A stretch of 64,000 nucleotides of DNA from an uncultured Lachnospiraceae bacterium (GTDB taxonomy: Bacteria > Bacillota > Clostridia > Lachnospirales > Lachnospiraceae), in NCBI GenBank assembly GCA_949076555.1, contig CARUOB010000003.1, positions 33,617-97,616 on the forward strand, written 5' to 3'. A model generated the notes under the pieces. The model saw only the letters and a program-made list of their open reading frames with translations. It was not told the DNA's origin and did no database searches. Within the stretch, counting starts at the first letter, position 1; the number at the start of each line of letters is the position of its first letter. The position numbers were made by a program, and so were the translations under genes. Below are positions 52,991 through 60,417 of this stretch, in pieces.

Positions 52991-53287
52991 ATGGAATTAA
53001 CGAGCAAACAGAGAGCACATTTAAAGAGTCTGGCAAACGGCATCGACCCTATTTTTCAAGTCGGAAAATCCAGTCTGACGCCGGAATTTACAGAGTCCAT
53101 CGCCGACGCCTTCAACACCCGTGAGCTTTTGAAGATCGCCGTCCTGAAAAACTGCGCGGACGATCCCCGGATGATCGCAGAGGCGGTGGCGGAGAGAACC
53201 CACTCTACGGTAGTGCAGGTGATTGGCAAGAAAATCATTCTATATAAACAGGATAAGAAAAATCCGAAAATCGTACTGCCAAAATAA
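52991..53287 (+). CDS. yhbY: YhbY family CRM-domain RNA-binding protein
   Basis: A 98-residue single CRM domain associated with pre-50S particles. Features: LTSKQRAHLKSLANGIDPIFQVGKSSLTPEF, then ELLKIAVLKNC and a C-terminal VQVIGKKIILYK. AAAGGAG lies upstream. It follows obgE by 28 nt and is followed by nadD, a common order. Confidence 0.93.
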   Translation: MELTSKQRAHLKSLANGIDPIFQVGKSSLTPEFTESIADAFNTRELLKIAVLKNCADDPRMIAEAVAERTHSTVVQVIGKKIILYKQDKKNPKIVLPK

Positions 53288-53351
53288 CATTTTGGACAGG
53301 ACTGCGCGCGCCTCATCAAAAGTGCGGGGCAGAAGCGTAAAGGGGGATGTT

Positions 53352-53984
53352 ATGAGACGAGTTGGCATTATGGGAGGCACTTTCAATCCCATCCACAACG
53401 GGCATCTGGCGATTGCCCAAAAAGCGCGCGAGCAGTTTGCGCTGGATCAAGTGCTGTTCATGCCAAGCGGCGTTCCCTATATGAAAGATCAGAGAGAAGT
53501 TCTGCCTATAGAGACGCGCTGTGCTATGACAGCTCTCGCCATCAAAGATCTGCCCGGCTTCGAACTGTCTGAGATAGAGATGTCTGACGTAGCCCAGGGC
53601 AAGAACACCTACACCTGTGATACTCTGCAGAAATTGAAAATTGTCGACCCTGAGGCGGCATACTATTTCATTTTGGGGGCCGACAGCCTGTACGCTATAG
53701 AAAAATGGGAAAAACCGGCGTTGATTTTTCAAAATTGTACCATTTTGGCGGCGGTGCGGCGGGAAGAGCCTGAGAACTCACAGGCTGCGACAAAACCGCT
53801 TTCGGCGCAGGCACAATATCTGCGGGAAAAATACCATGCGTCTGTGGAGATTCTGGAATTTGCCGGTATAGATATATCATCCACAAAGATCCGGGAAAAG
53901 GTGCGAAAAGGAGAGTCCCTGCGGGGGCTTTTGCCGGAGGCGGTGGAGCGGTATATCATAGCGGAGCATTTATATATCGCATAA
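53352..53984 (+). CDS. nadD: Nicotinate-nucleotide adenylyltransferase
   Basis: Adenylates nicotinate mononucleotide in NAD synthesis. From ATG 53352 (AAAGGGGG upstream) the 210 residues show the nucleotidyltransferase HxGH motif in MGGTFNPIHNGHLAIAQKA, FMPSGVPYMK, FILGADSLYAIEKWEKP and the C-terminal ISSTKIREKVRKGES. The nadD-yqeK-rsfS order is conserved in Firmicutes. Confidence 0.96.
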   Translation: MRRVGIMGGTFNPIHNGHLAIAQKAREQFALDQVLFMPSGVPYMKDQREVLPIETRCAMTALAIKDLPGFELSEIEMSDVAQGKNTYTCDTLQKLKIVDPEAAYYFILGADSLYAIEKWEKPALIFQNCTILAAVRREEPENSQAATKPLSAQAQYLREKYHASVEILEFAGIDISSTKIREKVRKGESLRGLLPEAVERYIIAEHLYIA

Positions 53985-54033
53985 CATGCAAAAGCGATTG
54001 TACCGTATAGATTCTTTCAGGAGGAATAGCGAT

Positions 54034-54621
54034 ATGAATGGTAAATCTTTAGAACATTCGGATTTTGCTCATATCCGCAAGGAGATGGAGAGCATTTTGT
54101 CATCCAAGCGTTATGCCCATACGTTAGGTGTCGCTTACACAGCCGCCGCACTGGCTATGGCCCACGCTGAGGACATAGAAAAAGCCATGACCGCTGGACT
54201 TTTACACGACTGTGCCAAATCCATGCACGGCTCGGAGCTGGTAGCCATCTGTGAGAAAGCCCGTCTCCACATGACGGCGGTGGAGCGCAGCAATCCGACC
54301 GCGCTTTTACACGCCAAGGCAGGCGCTTATCTGGCGGAGCGCAAATATGGCGTGACGGATGTGGATATACTAAACGCGATCCGCTATCACACCACAGGAA
54401 GACCCGATATGAGCAGGCTGGAGAAAATAGTCTATATTGCGGACTACATTGAGCCAGGACGGAAGCAGAATCAGGATTTGAGTCTGATCCGGAGACTTGC
54501 CTATCAGGATTTGGACAGCGCCATGGAAAAAATACTGGCAGACACGCTTGCCTATCTGCGAACCACAGACGGACAGGTGGATGATATGACAACCAAAACA
54601 TATCAATACTATAAAAGATAG
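54034..54621 (+). CDS. yqeK: HD-domain hydrolase YqeK, probable Ap4A hydrolase
   Basis: The 195-residue protein (ATG 54034 behind AGGAGG) is a YqeK-type HD-domain protein. Metal residues are visible in RYAHTLGVAYTA, AGLLHDCAKSM, LLHAKAGAYLAE and AIRYHTTGRPDMSRLEKIVYIADYIEPGR. Members hydrolyse diadenosine tetraphosphate symmetrically. It lies 49 nt after nadD. Confidence 0.92.
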   Translation: MNGKSLEHSDFAHIRKEMESILSSKRYAHTLGVAYTAAALAMAHAEDIEKAMTAGLLHDCAKSMHGSELVAICEKARLHMTAVERSNPTALLHAKAGAYLAERKYGVTDVDILNAIRYHTTGRPDMSRLEKIVYIADYIEPGRKQNQDLSLIRRLAYQDLDSAMEKILADTLAYLRTTDGQVDDMTTKTYQYYKR

Positions 54622-54684
54622 CGGAGCGTCTTATCAACAAGCTGATGCTTATCAATATGTCTCAGAGAAAGGCAGGTTATCGTT

Positions 54685-55041
54685 ATGAACACAAAGGAAA
54701 CGGCACTTATGGCAGTAAACGCGCTGGAAGATAAAAAAGCGGAGGATGTCCGCATCATTGATATCAGCGAAATCTCTACCATTGCGGACTATTTTATCAT
54801 TGCGGACGGCAGCAACAAGAGTCAGATACAGGCTATGGCGGACAATGTATCGGAAGTGCTCGGCAGGGCTGGCGTAACTTTAAGACAGATGGAAGGTTAC
54901 CAGAATGCCAACTGGATTTTGATGGACTTTCAGGATGTAATCATCCATATTTTTGACAGGGAAAACCGCCTCTTCTACGATCTCGAACGGATCTGGCGGG
55001 ACGGCGTACCCACGGACAAAGAGGCCCTTGAAAACAAATAA
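54685..55041 (+). CDS. rsfS: Ribosomal silencing factor RsfS
   Basis: Binds L14 and prevents subunit joining during starvation. The 118-residue protein has ADYFIIADGSNKSQIQAMADNVSEVL, QMEGYQNANWILMDFQDVIIHIFDRENRLFYDLERIW, matching the RsfS/Iojap family. It ends the obgE-yhbY-nadD-yqeK-rsfS series and is followed by a terminator. Confidence 0.95.
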   Translation: MNTKETALMAVNALEDKKAEDVRIIDISEISTIADYFIIADGSNKSQIQAMADNVSEVLGRAGVTLRQMEGYQNANWILMDFQDVIIHIFDRENRLFYDLERIWRDGVPTDKEALENK

Positions 55042-55055
55042 TTTATGAAAAGAGC

Positions 55056-55096
55056 AGAACCGGGGTATCTTGATCGGATACCGCCGGTTCTGTCTT
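55056..55096. terminator. Terminator after rsfS
   Basis: A long stem AGAACCGG/CCGGTTCT with inner GGTATC/GATACC and a bulged G, then GTCTTTCTCTTTT. It can also serve the convergent DUF378 gene. Confidence 0.85.
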
Positions 55097-55136
55097 TCTC
55101 TTTTCGTTTCTCTTCGTTATCTTACGCTGTCCGTAC

Positions 55137-55361
55137 CTATGCCTTGTTTGACTCTGCCATATTGCCGTTCGTATACATATAAAATGTGATGATATACAAT
55201 CCGGCGATACCCACCAGGGCGTAAATGATTCTGGAAAACCATGACATGTTACCGAAAATAAATGCCACAAGGTCAAAGCTGAAAAGTCCGATCAATCCCC
55301 AGTTGATAGCGCCAATGATGGCAATCGTCAGGGCAAGGCAGTCCAAAGCTCTGTTTCTCAT
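55137..55361 (-). CDS. DUF378 membrane protein
   Basis: A 74-residue membrane protein of the DUF378 family: LDCLALTIAIIGAINWGLIGLFSFDLVAFIFG and WFSRIIYALVGIAGLYIITFYM. Two or three membrane helices fit; function is unknown. The start at 55361 has GGGGGAAGGG immediately upstream; an ATG further out (55388) overlaps that site. Confidence 0.85.
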   Translation of the reverse strand: MRNRALDCLALTIAIIGAINWGLIGLFSFDLVAFIFGNMSWFSRIIYALVGIAGLYIITFYMYTNGNMAESNKA

Positions 55362-55509
55362 TTCCCTTCCCCCTTCATAAGACATCAACCCCTGAATAAT
55401 AGATGAGAGACTGATTGTTCATCGTAACCGCAAAAGCTGTGCCGTTACGATTACTATGTAGTATGCCTGAATCAAAGGCCGCTATGCTGGAAATAACTTC
55501 TCACGTTTT

Positions 55510-56355
55510 TCATTTTTTAACGACAGGTATCCAGACCTCGTATTTCGCGTTCTGCGGGTCCGGATTCAGATAAACTTCTACATCCGGAGCGTCACCGTAT
55601 TCATATCCGGATGTGGGAAGCCATTCCGTCACAATGCGCCGCTCCAGCTCTTGAATGGACTGATTCGTGCCTTCTCCTGGAAAGACAGCCCATGTAGCAA
55701 CTGGGACGGTATACTCCTCAAAATCTGCTTTTTCTTTTGAAGTGGGAACCGCTATATAGTATCGCCAAGATTCCTTATCATTACAAACGCTTACGCCAAG
55801 GACACCCATAGGCGGCATGTCCATCATGCCTGCCAGTCTTTGCAAGGTTCCGTTCATCGCTATTTCCTGCCATTTAGACGGAATCACCGTGAAATTGTCC
55901 TCAATGTCCTTCTGCAGTGGTACAGACACCCCGACAATACGGAATGCCTCCTTTGTTTCGATCCGATAGTTCATTTCCTCCACTCCCTTTACCATTATTT
56001 TAAATGAAACAGGCGGAAAGGATTTCACTGCGACGCCCTCATTTTTTACAGCGGACGGCGCAATGCCGTGGACAGACTGAAAAGCCCTGTTAAATGCAGT
56101 GGGAGAGTGGTAGCCGTATTTACCGGCCACATCGATAATTTTCATTTCACTTCCCTGCAAATCAACTGCCGCAAGAGACATTTTTCTTCTGCGGATATAT
56201 TCAGACAGCGGAACGCCTGCCATATAAGCAAACATTCTCTGAAAATGATACGAGGAACAGCAGGCAATTTTACCAAGCTGTTCGTAATCCATTTCATCCG
56301 TTAAATGCTCCTCCATATAGTTTATGGCCTCATTTAATTTTTCAATCCATTCCAT
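55510..56355 (-). CDS. AraC-family regulator with C-terminal GyrI-like effector domain
   Basis: The 281 residues contain an N-terminal AraC DNA-binding region of two HTH motifs (IACCSSYHFQRMFAYMAGVPLSEYIRRRK and VAGKYGYHSPTAFNRAFQSVHGIAPSA) and a GyrI-like/integron-associated effector domain (about 125-281) that usually binds hydrophobic or cationic small molecules. AGGAGG lies 11 nt before the ATG. It is convergent with nothing here and stands 190 nt from lexA. Two more GyrI-like genes lie at 59.0-60.2 kb. Targets unknown. Confidence 0.92.
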   Translation of the reverse strand: MEWIEKLNEAINYMEEHLTDEMDYEQLGKIACCSSYHFQRMFAYMAGVPLSEYIRRRKMSLAAVDLQGSEMKIIDVAGKYGYHSPTAFNRAFQSVHGIAPSAVKNEGVAVKSFPPVSFKIMVKGVEEMNYRIETKEAFRIVGVSVPLQKDIEDNFTVIPSKWQEIAMNGTLQRLAGMMDMPPMGVLGVSVCNDKESWRYYIAVPTSKEKADFEEYTVPVATWAVFPGEGTNQSIQELERRIVTEWLPTSGYEYGDAPDVEVYLNPDPQNAKYEVWIPVVKK

Positions 56356-56429
56356 GTCATAAATCCTCCTGCCAAATTTATTATATAAAATTCCGGTTTG
56401 CGTTTCCTCTCATTTCCTGCACAAAAAAG

Positions 56430-56508
56430 AGAGCATACTGATATCAAAAAATGCTCTGAACGGTTCCTGTATTCACTCAAAAAGAGATCCTTTTTCGCTC
56501 AGAGCATT
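56430..56508. terminator. Inverted repeats between the AraC gene and lexA
   Basis: AATGCTCTGA (56450-56459) pairs with TCAGAGCATT (56499-56508), the lexA-side terminator candidate on the minus strand. A third copy, AGAGCAT (56430-56436), could instead pair with ATGCTCT (56451-56457). The two pairings exclude each other. No long U-tract was seen. Confidence 0.4.
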
Positions 56509-56543
56509 CCTTATGTTTCATATTTTAACTTTTATATGCCTGT

Positions 56544-57164
56544 TCAATTTTTATAAAGCCGAAACACACCAAACACTTTCCCCAAAATCTGGCAGTCATC
56601 TACAATAATAGGGTCCATAGAGTCGTTTTCCGGCTGTAAGCGGATATGTCCGTTTTCTTTATAAAAAGTCTTCACGGTGGCCGAATCGTCGATCAGCGCC
56701 ACGATGGTATCGCCGTTTGCTGCTGTCTGACAGCAGTTTACAAAAATCTGGTCGCCATTGTAAATGCCGACATTAACCATGGAATCGCCCTTTACCTTAA
56801 GTACAAAGGAATCGCCGCCTGGAACCATATCCGCCGGAACCGGAAAATAGCTGTCAATATTCTGCTCCGCCAGAATCGGCAGTCCCGCCGCAACCTGTCC
56901 GATCACAGGAAGGGAAACCATCTCCGTGCGAACCATCTGGAAATTATCATCACAAATTTCAATCGCACGGGGTTTCGTGGGATCTCTTCTGATATAACCG
57001 TTTTTTTCCAATGTCTCCAAATGGGAGTGTACCGAGGAAGTAGATTTCAAATTTACCGCCTCACAGATCTCCCGGACAGCCGGGGGATATCCTTTGTTTA
57101 AAATCTCTTCTTTAATATAATCAAGAATCTGCTGCTGCTTTACAGTGATCTTTCCCTGTGCCAT
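56544..57164 (-). CDS. lexA: LexA repressor
   Basis: SOS repressor that cleaves itself when RecA is active. The 206 residues contain an N-terminal winged helix (about 1-70, KQQQILDYIKEEILNKGYPPAVREICEAVNLKSTSSVHSHLETL), the Ala93-Gly94 cleavage site in VAAGLP, and the catalytic Ser128 (KGDSMV) and Lys165 (ATVKTF). It is divergent from the yneA-like gene with LexA boxes between them, so autoregulation is expected. Confidence 0.97.
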   Translation of the reverse strand: MAQGKITVKQQQILDYIKEEILNKGYPPAVREICEAVNLKSTSSVHSHLETLEKNGYIRRDPTKPRAIEICDDNFQMVRTEMVSLPVIGQVAAGLPILAEQNIDSYFPVPADMVPGGDSFVLKVKGDSMVNVGIYNGDQIFVNCCQTAANGDTIVALIDDSATVKTFYKENGHIRLQPENDSMDPIIVDDCQILGKVFGVFRLYKN

Positions 57165-57234
57165 ATTTAAAATCCTCGTCCTTTCTCAAGACCTTTTGGG
57201 CCGTTACTTATAGTCCGTCGATTTACATACACCA

Positions 57235-57263
57235 ATCATAGCATAAAAATCCGAATAAAGCAA
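57235..57263 (-). promoter_or_regulatory. Promoter of lexA
   Basis: Reading on the minus strand: TTGCTT (57263-57258), a 17-bp spacer and TATGAT (57240-57235). Confidence 0.6.
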
Positions 57264-57306
57264 ACATATATTCAGAAAATTTGTTCGATTTTTTATGGAA
57301 ATAGTA

Positions 57307-57335
57307 TTGACATACGAAAACACGTTCGATATAAT
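57307..57335 (+). promoter_or_regulatory. Promoter of the yneA-like gene with LexA box in the spacer
   Basis: Consensus TTGACA (57307-57312), a 17-bp spacer and TATAAT (57330-57335). A LexA box fills the spacer (57315-57328), so LexA binding would block the promoter directly. Confidence 0.85.
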
Positions 57336-57372
57336 ACACATACAAAGAACATCTGTTTGCAACGTTTGTTCG
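57315..57372. promoter_or_regulatory. Three LexA (SOS) boxes
   Basis: Against the Gram-positive consensus CGAACRNRYGTTYC, box 1 is CGAAAACACGTTCG (57315-57328), box 2 AGAACATCTGTTTG (57346-57359) and box 3, on the minus strand, CGAACAAACGTTGC (57372-57359). Each differs from consensus at only a few positions. Boxes 2 and 3 touch at 57359. A weaker half-site-like copy, CGAACAAATTTTCT, lies nearer lexA on the minus strand. Confidence 0.8.
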
Positions 57373-57415
57373 GTTCTAATATCCATTTATTATATCTCCA
57401 GGAAAGGAGTCGACT

Positions 57416-57820
57416 ATGAATAGAACTATGACACAGAAAAGCAGAAGACCGCAGGATATCAAAAGCGAGAGAAGAATCCGCAATAACCGCATACGCAGAA
57501 GACATGAAATGAGGAAAAACTTCCTCCTGTTTGTGATGACCTTCTGTCTGATTGTCACCGTATCCATCGCTGTCAGTTCTTTCCGTTCCAGCGCGAAGAA
57601 CGACCCTTTACAGGAATCCTCTAAATATTATAAAAGCATTGTCGTCTCAGACAGCGACACCTTATGGTCTATCGCAAAAAACTACATGGACGAGACTCAT
57701 TACGGGTCTATCCACGAGTATATCCGTGAGGTGATGCAGATCAACAATTTGACAAGCGACGCCATCTATGCGGACACGCATCTGATTGTGCCGTATTATG
57801 ATGTGGCAAATCATAAATAG
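57416..57820 (+). CDS. yneA: YneA-like SOS cell-division inhibitor (LysM)
   Basis: A 134-residue protein: a basic N-terminal cytoplasmic region, one membrane helix (about 37-55) and an extracytoplasmic LysM domain (about 75-128, SIVVSDSDTLWSIAKNYMD then NNLTSDAIYADTHLIVPYY). Its position, divergent from lexA and under LexA boxes, is that of B. subtilis yneA, whose product halts division after DNA damage. AAAGGAG precedes the ATG. Direct homology to YneA is inferred from architecture and context; the basic N-terminus is longer than in B. subtilis. Confidence 0.8.
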   Translation: MNRTMTQKSRRPQDIKSERRIRNNRIRRRHEMRKNFLLFVMTFCLIVTVSIAVSSFRSSAKNDPLQESSKYYKSIVVSDSDTLWSIAKNYMDETHYGSIHEYIREVMQINNLTSDAIYADTHLIVPYYDVANHK

Positions 57821-57869
57821 CCGCTGACATAGTCTTGTGTCTTATAAACCAATCTTGTACACCCATTGC

Positions 57870-57923
57870 AATAATTCATTGAAAATGTAGGTCCTTACGG
57901 GTTATAATTTTCAATGAATTATT
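57870..57923 (+). promoter_or_regulatory. Promoter of the WYL gene inside a 17-bp perfect inverted repeat
   Basis: AATAATTCATTGAAAAT (57870-57886) is repeated in exact inverted form at 57907-57923 around a 20-nt centre. A promoter fits inside: TTGAAA (57879-57884), an 18-bp spacer and TATAAT (57903-57908). The left arm covers the -35 and the right arm overlaps the end of the -10, the design of an operator. In RNA the same sequence would also form a strong hairpin after the yneA-like gene. Binding by the WYL protein itself is inferred. Confidence 0.65.
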
Positions 57924-57974
57924 TTTATAGAGGCATTTTTATGGAACATTTTTTATGGAAGTATTTTTATGGAA
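57921..57974 (+). repeat. Four tandem ATTTTTATGGAA-like units
   Basis: ATTTTTATAGAGG (57921-57933), ATTTTTATGGAA (57935-57946), ATTTTTTATGGAA (57948-57960) and ATTTTTATGGAA (57963-57974) repeat with a period of 13-15 nt. The last ATG (57969) is in frame with the WYL gene; the two earlier ones are in other frames. The region could be hypervariable. Confidence 0.6.
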
Positions 57975-57992
57975 GCCTACAGGAGAACGCCT

Positions 57993-58907
57993 ATGAAAAT
58001 CGACCGTATGATCGGTATCTTATCTATTCTGTTACAACAGGAAAAAGTCACCGCCCCTTACCTTGCGGAGAAATTCAAGGTTTCCCGCCGCACCATCAAC
58101 CGGGACATCGACGCGCTCTGTATGGCAGGGATTCCGCTTGTGACAGAACCGGGACAAAACGGCGGCATCTCCATCATGGAAGGCTACAAGATAGACCGCA
58201 CACTTTTTACCACACAGGATATGCAGGCAATCCTTGCCGGGCTTCGGAGTCTGGACAGCGTAAGCGGCACGAACCAGTATCAGCAGCTCATGGAAAAGCT
58301 GTCCGTCGGCGCCTCAAATCTGATAGCCGGAGACACCCATATTCTGATTGATTTGTCATCTTGGTATAAATCGGCGTTATCTCCGAAAATCGAGCTTTTA
58401 CATAACGCCATTCTTTCCACAAAGAAAGTTTCCTTCACTTACCATTCACCAAAAGGAGAGTCACAGCGGACCGTAGAGCCTTATGATCTGATTTTCCAGT
58501 GGGCGGGATGGTATCTGTGGGGATGGTGCGAGAGAAGAGAAGCGTTCCGGCTGTTTAAGCTGATGCGGATGACAGAGCTTTCCTTGGGAGAATCTTTTGA
58601 AAAACGTGCGGTCTACCTTCCCGATCTGGGCACGAAACAGATATTTCCGCCGCAATTTCAGGTCAAGGCAAAAATTGACCCTGCTTATAAATGGCGGTTG
58701 GTGGAAGAGTTCGGACCGGATAGTTTTCACGCACTGCCGGACGGCATGCTGCTTTTTTGCGCAGAATTTGTTGATAAGCAGAGTGTGGTGGGCTGGATCG
58801 CCTCTTTCGGCGGCGGTGCGGAGCTTTTAGAGCCTGCGGCACTGCGTCAGGAGGTCTTTCGTTTTGCGGAAAGTATTTGTAAAAAACACCATCCTCTTTT
58901 TGAATGA
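57993..58907 (+). CDS. WYL-domain transcriptional regulator (YafY/DeoR-type)
   Basis: A 304-residue regulator (ATG 57993 behind AGGAG; ATG 57969 is an alternative) with an N-terminal HTH (RMIGILSILLQQEKVTAPYLAEKFKVSRRTINRDIDALC), then a WYL domain (about 140-210, KKVSFTYHSPKGESQRTVEPYDLIFQWAGWYLWGWC) and a C-terminal WCX-type region. WYL domains bind nucleic acid or nucleotide-like ligands and many control DNA-damage or phage-defence genes. The next genes on this strand are two GyrI-like genes, its likely targets. Confidence 0.92.
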   Translation: MKIDRMIGILSILLQQEKVTAPYLAEKFKVSRRTINRDIDALCMAGIPLVTEPGQNGGISIMEGYKIDRTLFTTQDMQAILAGLRSLDSVSGTNQYQQLMEKLSVGASNLIAGDTHILIDLSSWYKSALSPKIELLHNAILSTKKVSFTYHSPKGESQRTVEPYDLIFQWAGWYLWGWCERREAFRLFKLMRMTELSLGESFEKRAVYLPDLGTKQIFPPQFQVKAKIDPAYKWRLVEEFGPDSFHALPDGMLLFCAEFVDKQSVVGWIASFGGGAELLEPAALRQEVFRFAESICKKHHPLFE

Positions 58908-58946
58908 TGACATACAGTTGTCATGTTTGCCTTGTTAAACTAAATT
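58907..58946 (+). promoter_or_regulatory. Palindromic promoter of the GyrI-like genes
   Basis: TTGTCA (58918-58923), a 17-bp spacer and TAAATT (58941-58946). The palindrome ATGACA-TACAGT-TGTCAT (58907-58924) overlaps the -35 and the WYL stop codon, so a repressor site is likely. Confidence 0.55.
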
Positions 58947-59029
58947 CATCAAACAGCATATCCGTGTAAGCAGGCAAAAATGTTCTTCTGCCTCTCCGCG
59001 CGGAAATGCAAGAAAGGATGGATTGATCT

Positions 59030-59497
59030 ATGAAAATGGACTACGAAATCGTAACTTTGGAGGAAAAGACTGCCGTTGGCGTATCTGCCAGGACAAACAA
59101 TACGTCGCCCGAGATGGGAGCTGTCATTGGCGGTCTCTGGCACCGCTTTTACAACGATGGCATCTATACTTCCATACCCAAAAAGGCAAACGCAAAGGCG
59201 CTTGGCATCTACACCGACTATGCCGGAGACGAAAAAGCCGATTACACAGCAATTGTCGCCTGCGAGGCTGCCGAAACGCCGACCGGAAATGATTATGCCA
59301 TCTGCCATATCCCGGCCGGTCAGTATGCAAAGTTTGTCGTGCGCGGAAATATGGTACAGGCAGTCGCACAGGCATGGCAGACAATTTGGCAGATGGATCT
59401 GCCAAGATCCTTTCAATGTGATTTTGAGGAATACCAAAATGACGATATGGGAGACCATGCCGAAATCCATATTTATATTGGCCTGAAGGAAAAGTAA
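59030..59497 (+). CDS. GyrI-like effector-binding domain protein
   Basis: A 155-residue stand-alone GyrI-like/integron-associated effector-binding domain, recognised by YEIVTLEEKTAVGVSARTNN, then VIGGLWHRFYNDGIYTSIPKKAN and a C-terminal YAKFVVRGNMVQAVAQAWQTIWQMDLPR and EIHIYIGLKEK. It resembles the ligand domain of AraC-type regulators without the HTH. Such proteins may bind or sequester small molecules. AAAGGATGG precedes the ATG. The next gene is another GyrI-like protein, 50 nt away. Confidence 0.88.
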   Translation: MKMDYEIVTLEEKTAVGVSARTNNTSPEMGAVIGGLWHRFYNDGIYTSIPKKANAKALGIYTDYAGDEKADYTAIVACEAAETPTGNDYAICHIPAGQYAKFVVRGNMVQAVAQAWQTIWQMDLPRSFQCDFEEYQNDDMGDHAEIHIYIGLKEK

Positions 59498-59547
59498 GAC
59501 TGAATAAATGGCAAGCTGCCATGATTGTGATGGGGAGGAAACCGAAA

Positions 59548-60198
59548 ATGGCCTTTGACTACAAAAAGGAATACAAAGAATTTTATCTTCCGAAAAGGAA
59601 GCCCTGCCTGATTACGGTACCGACAATGCATTTTATAGCGGTGCGGGGCAAAGGCGATCCGAATGAAGAGGACGGCGCTTACAAACAATCGATCGGCCTG
59701 CTTTACGGCATCGCCTACACCATTAAAATGAGTAAGATGGGAGATCATCGGATCGAAGGGTATTTCGATTATGTGGTACCGCCTCTGGAGGGACTGTGGT
59801 GGCAGGACGGGATCATCGGCATAGATTATGCCAGAAAAGAAGATTTCGAGTGGATTTCCATGATCCGCCTGCCGGAATTTGTGACAGAAGAAGAATTTGC
59901 ATGGGCGGTCACCGAAGCCTCCAGAAAGAAAAGCACTGACTTTTCCCAAGTGGAATTTCTGACATACGACGAAGGGCTGTGCGTACAGTGTATGCACATA
60001 GGACCCTATGATGATGAACCGGCTACCGTAGCGTCCATGGATAGCTTCGCCCGCGAGCAAGGATTTGTTCCGGATATGGCAGGTGGGCGCCGCCACCATG
60101 AAATTTATTTAAGCGACTTTAGAAAATGTAAGCCGGAAAACCTGAAAACAGTGATCCGGCATCCTGTAAAACCAGCACGCGATTCACTGTGTGATTAA
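59548..60198 (+). CDS. GyrI-like small-molecule-binding protein
   Basis: A 216-residue member of the larger GyrI-like family (COG4832-type), recognised by YKQSIGLLYGIAYTIKMSKM, VPPLEGLWWQDG and VTEASRKKSTDF. ATG 59548 follows GGGGAGGAA. Some relatives hydrolyse cyclopropane-bearing DNA-alkylating toxins and use Glu/Trp residues in the PLEGLWW region, which is intact here. Whether this protein is a hydrolase or a binder is unknown. It reads with the preceding gene as a pair. Confidence 0.88.
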   Translation: MAFDYKKEYKEFYLPKRKPCLITVPTMHFIAVRGKGDPNEEDGAYKQSIGLLYGIAYTIKMSKMGDHRIEGYFDYVVPPLEGLWWQDGIIGIDYARKEDFEWISMIRLPEFVTEEEFAWAVTEASRKKSTDFSQVEFLTYDEGLCVQCMHIGPYDDEPATVASMDSFAREQGFVPDMAGGRRHHEIYLSDFRKCKPENLKTVIRHPVKPARDSLCD

Positions 60199-60264
60199 AA
60201 GTCCGCAAAGATCCTGTTAGCATTCTTGTAACTCGGAAAAACCATAATAGCATTTCATCTCACA

Positions 60265-60311
60265 AGGACCGGACATAATTGGCAGGTTGTGAAATTATGT
60301 CTGGTTCTCTC
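60265..60311 (+). terminator. Terminator after the GyrI-like pair
   Basis: A 16-bp stem (AGGACCGGACATAATT with AATTATGTCTGGTTCT, two G-T pairs), 12-nt loop, then CTC and the A+T-rich fic operator region. Confidence 0.65.
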
Positions 60312-60314
60312 ATT

Positions 60315-60392
60315 TATCGGCAAAATATACGGAAAATATGTGCGCCGAAATATGGATATATTTTGCCGATAGTGGTATAATAAATGCCGATA
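60315..60392 (+). promoter_or_regulatory. Inverted-repeat operator and promoter of fic
   Basis: TATCGGCAAAATATA (60315-60329) is exactly inverted at 60357-60371, and a third TGCCGATA lies at 60385-60392. Between the last two sits a TATAAT box (60376-60381) without a good -35. The repeats bracket the promoter, so a protein binding them would control fic, perhaps Fic's own N-terminal HTH. Confidence 0.65.
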
Positions 60393-60417
60393 AAACTTTT
60401 ATGAGAGGTTAATTCCC

